DNA of 12,883 nucleotides from UMGS1958 sp045542415 (GTDB lineage Bacteria; Bacillota; Clostridia; UBA1381): NCBI GenBank assembly GCA_045542415.1, contig JAZQKZ010000077.1:1-12883 (forward strand), written 5' to 3'. Under the pieces are notes generated by a model. It was not told the origin of the DNA. It ran no database searches and was given only the letters and a program-made list of their open reading frames with translations. The number at the start of each line of letters is the position of its first letter. Within the stretch, counting starts at the first letter, position 1. Shown here piece after piece: positions 12,861-12,883 of the stretch. The translations under genes were made by a program, and so were the position numbers.

Positions 12861-12883
12861 GGCATTCTTTTGCTGGCTTTTCT
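12859..12883 (+). repeat. Third repeat copy, start only (cut by window edge)
   Basis: GCATTCTTTTG followed by a degenerate stretch and TTTTCT matches, in forward orientation, the outer edge of the 12508-12630 copy (reverse complement of about 12605-12630) and aligns with positions 1-18 of the left copy. Only about 24 bases are visible, so the call rests on a short match. Confidence 0.45.

Noticed and set aside
1..12883. Prophage, integrative element or defence island
   Set aside because: Apart from mcrBC the genes are housekeeping (purBA, yebC, mscS, rsmF, nif3), with no integrase, transposase or phage gene.

Overview
The window looks like chromosome from a low-to-medium GC Firmicute, most likely a gut member of the Clostridia (Oscillospirales/Ruminococcaceae type). 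I infer this from strong AGGAGG-type ribosome binding sites before nearly every gene, textbook sigma-A promoters with 17-bp spacers, the style of the proteins, and hairpin-plus-T-run terminators. No ribosomal marker gene is present, so the assignment is only a guess. I see no tRNA, rRNA, CRISPR array, integrase or transposase.

Layout, left to right. Positions 1-120 carry an interspersed intergenic repeat cut by the window edge; 121-223 shows nothing recognisable. A minus-strand operon at 259-3680 encodes McrB and McrC, a type IV (modified-DNA) restriction system. McrB carries an extra EVE/PUA-like domain inside its AAA+ module, and the operon ends in a hairpin terminator at 224-252. It fires from a strong promoter placed back to back with the promoter of a plus-strand PP2C-type phosphatase (3813-4547). 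That gene runs tail to tail into a small four-cysteine protein (4544-4759, minus); the two stop codons share the tetranucleotide TTAA.

The most interesting part is 4817-5157, which has the full anatomy of a type I toxin-antitoxin locus too small for ordinary gene calling. A plus-strand promoter drives a folded mRNA of about 270 nt encoding a 27-residue basic, one-helix peptide (4963-5046) behind a near-perfect ribosome binding site. A stronger minus-strand promoter at the far end drives a counter-transcript of about 90 nt that stops at a Rho-independent terminator lying over the last codons of the toxin ORF. I do not recognise the peptide family.

Next come purB and purA (5279-8033, plus). 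They catalyse the two steps from IMP to AMP, with PurB also acting earlier in de novo purine synthesis, and form one operon with its own promoter and terminator. PurB is of the long, animal-like type; PurA belongs to a divergent subfamily with changed nucleotide-site motifs. A separate promoter drives yebC (8219-8956), whose stop codon lies inside a 106-bp palindromic element, followed by a small three-helix membrane protein (9164-9469).

A perfect 13-bp bidirectional hairpin (9472-9501) separates this from the last operon, read on the minus strand: mscS, an RsmF-type rRNA methyltransferase and a Nif3-like protein (12473 to 9506), tightly packed with a 4-bp overlap and an SD that overlaps a stop codon. 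The right end (12474-12883) is non-coding and hairpin-rich. It contains an inverted copy of the left-end repeat and the start of a third copy.
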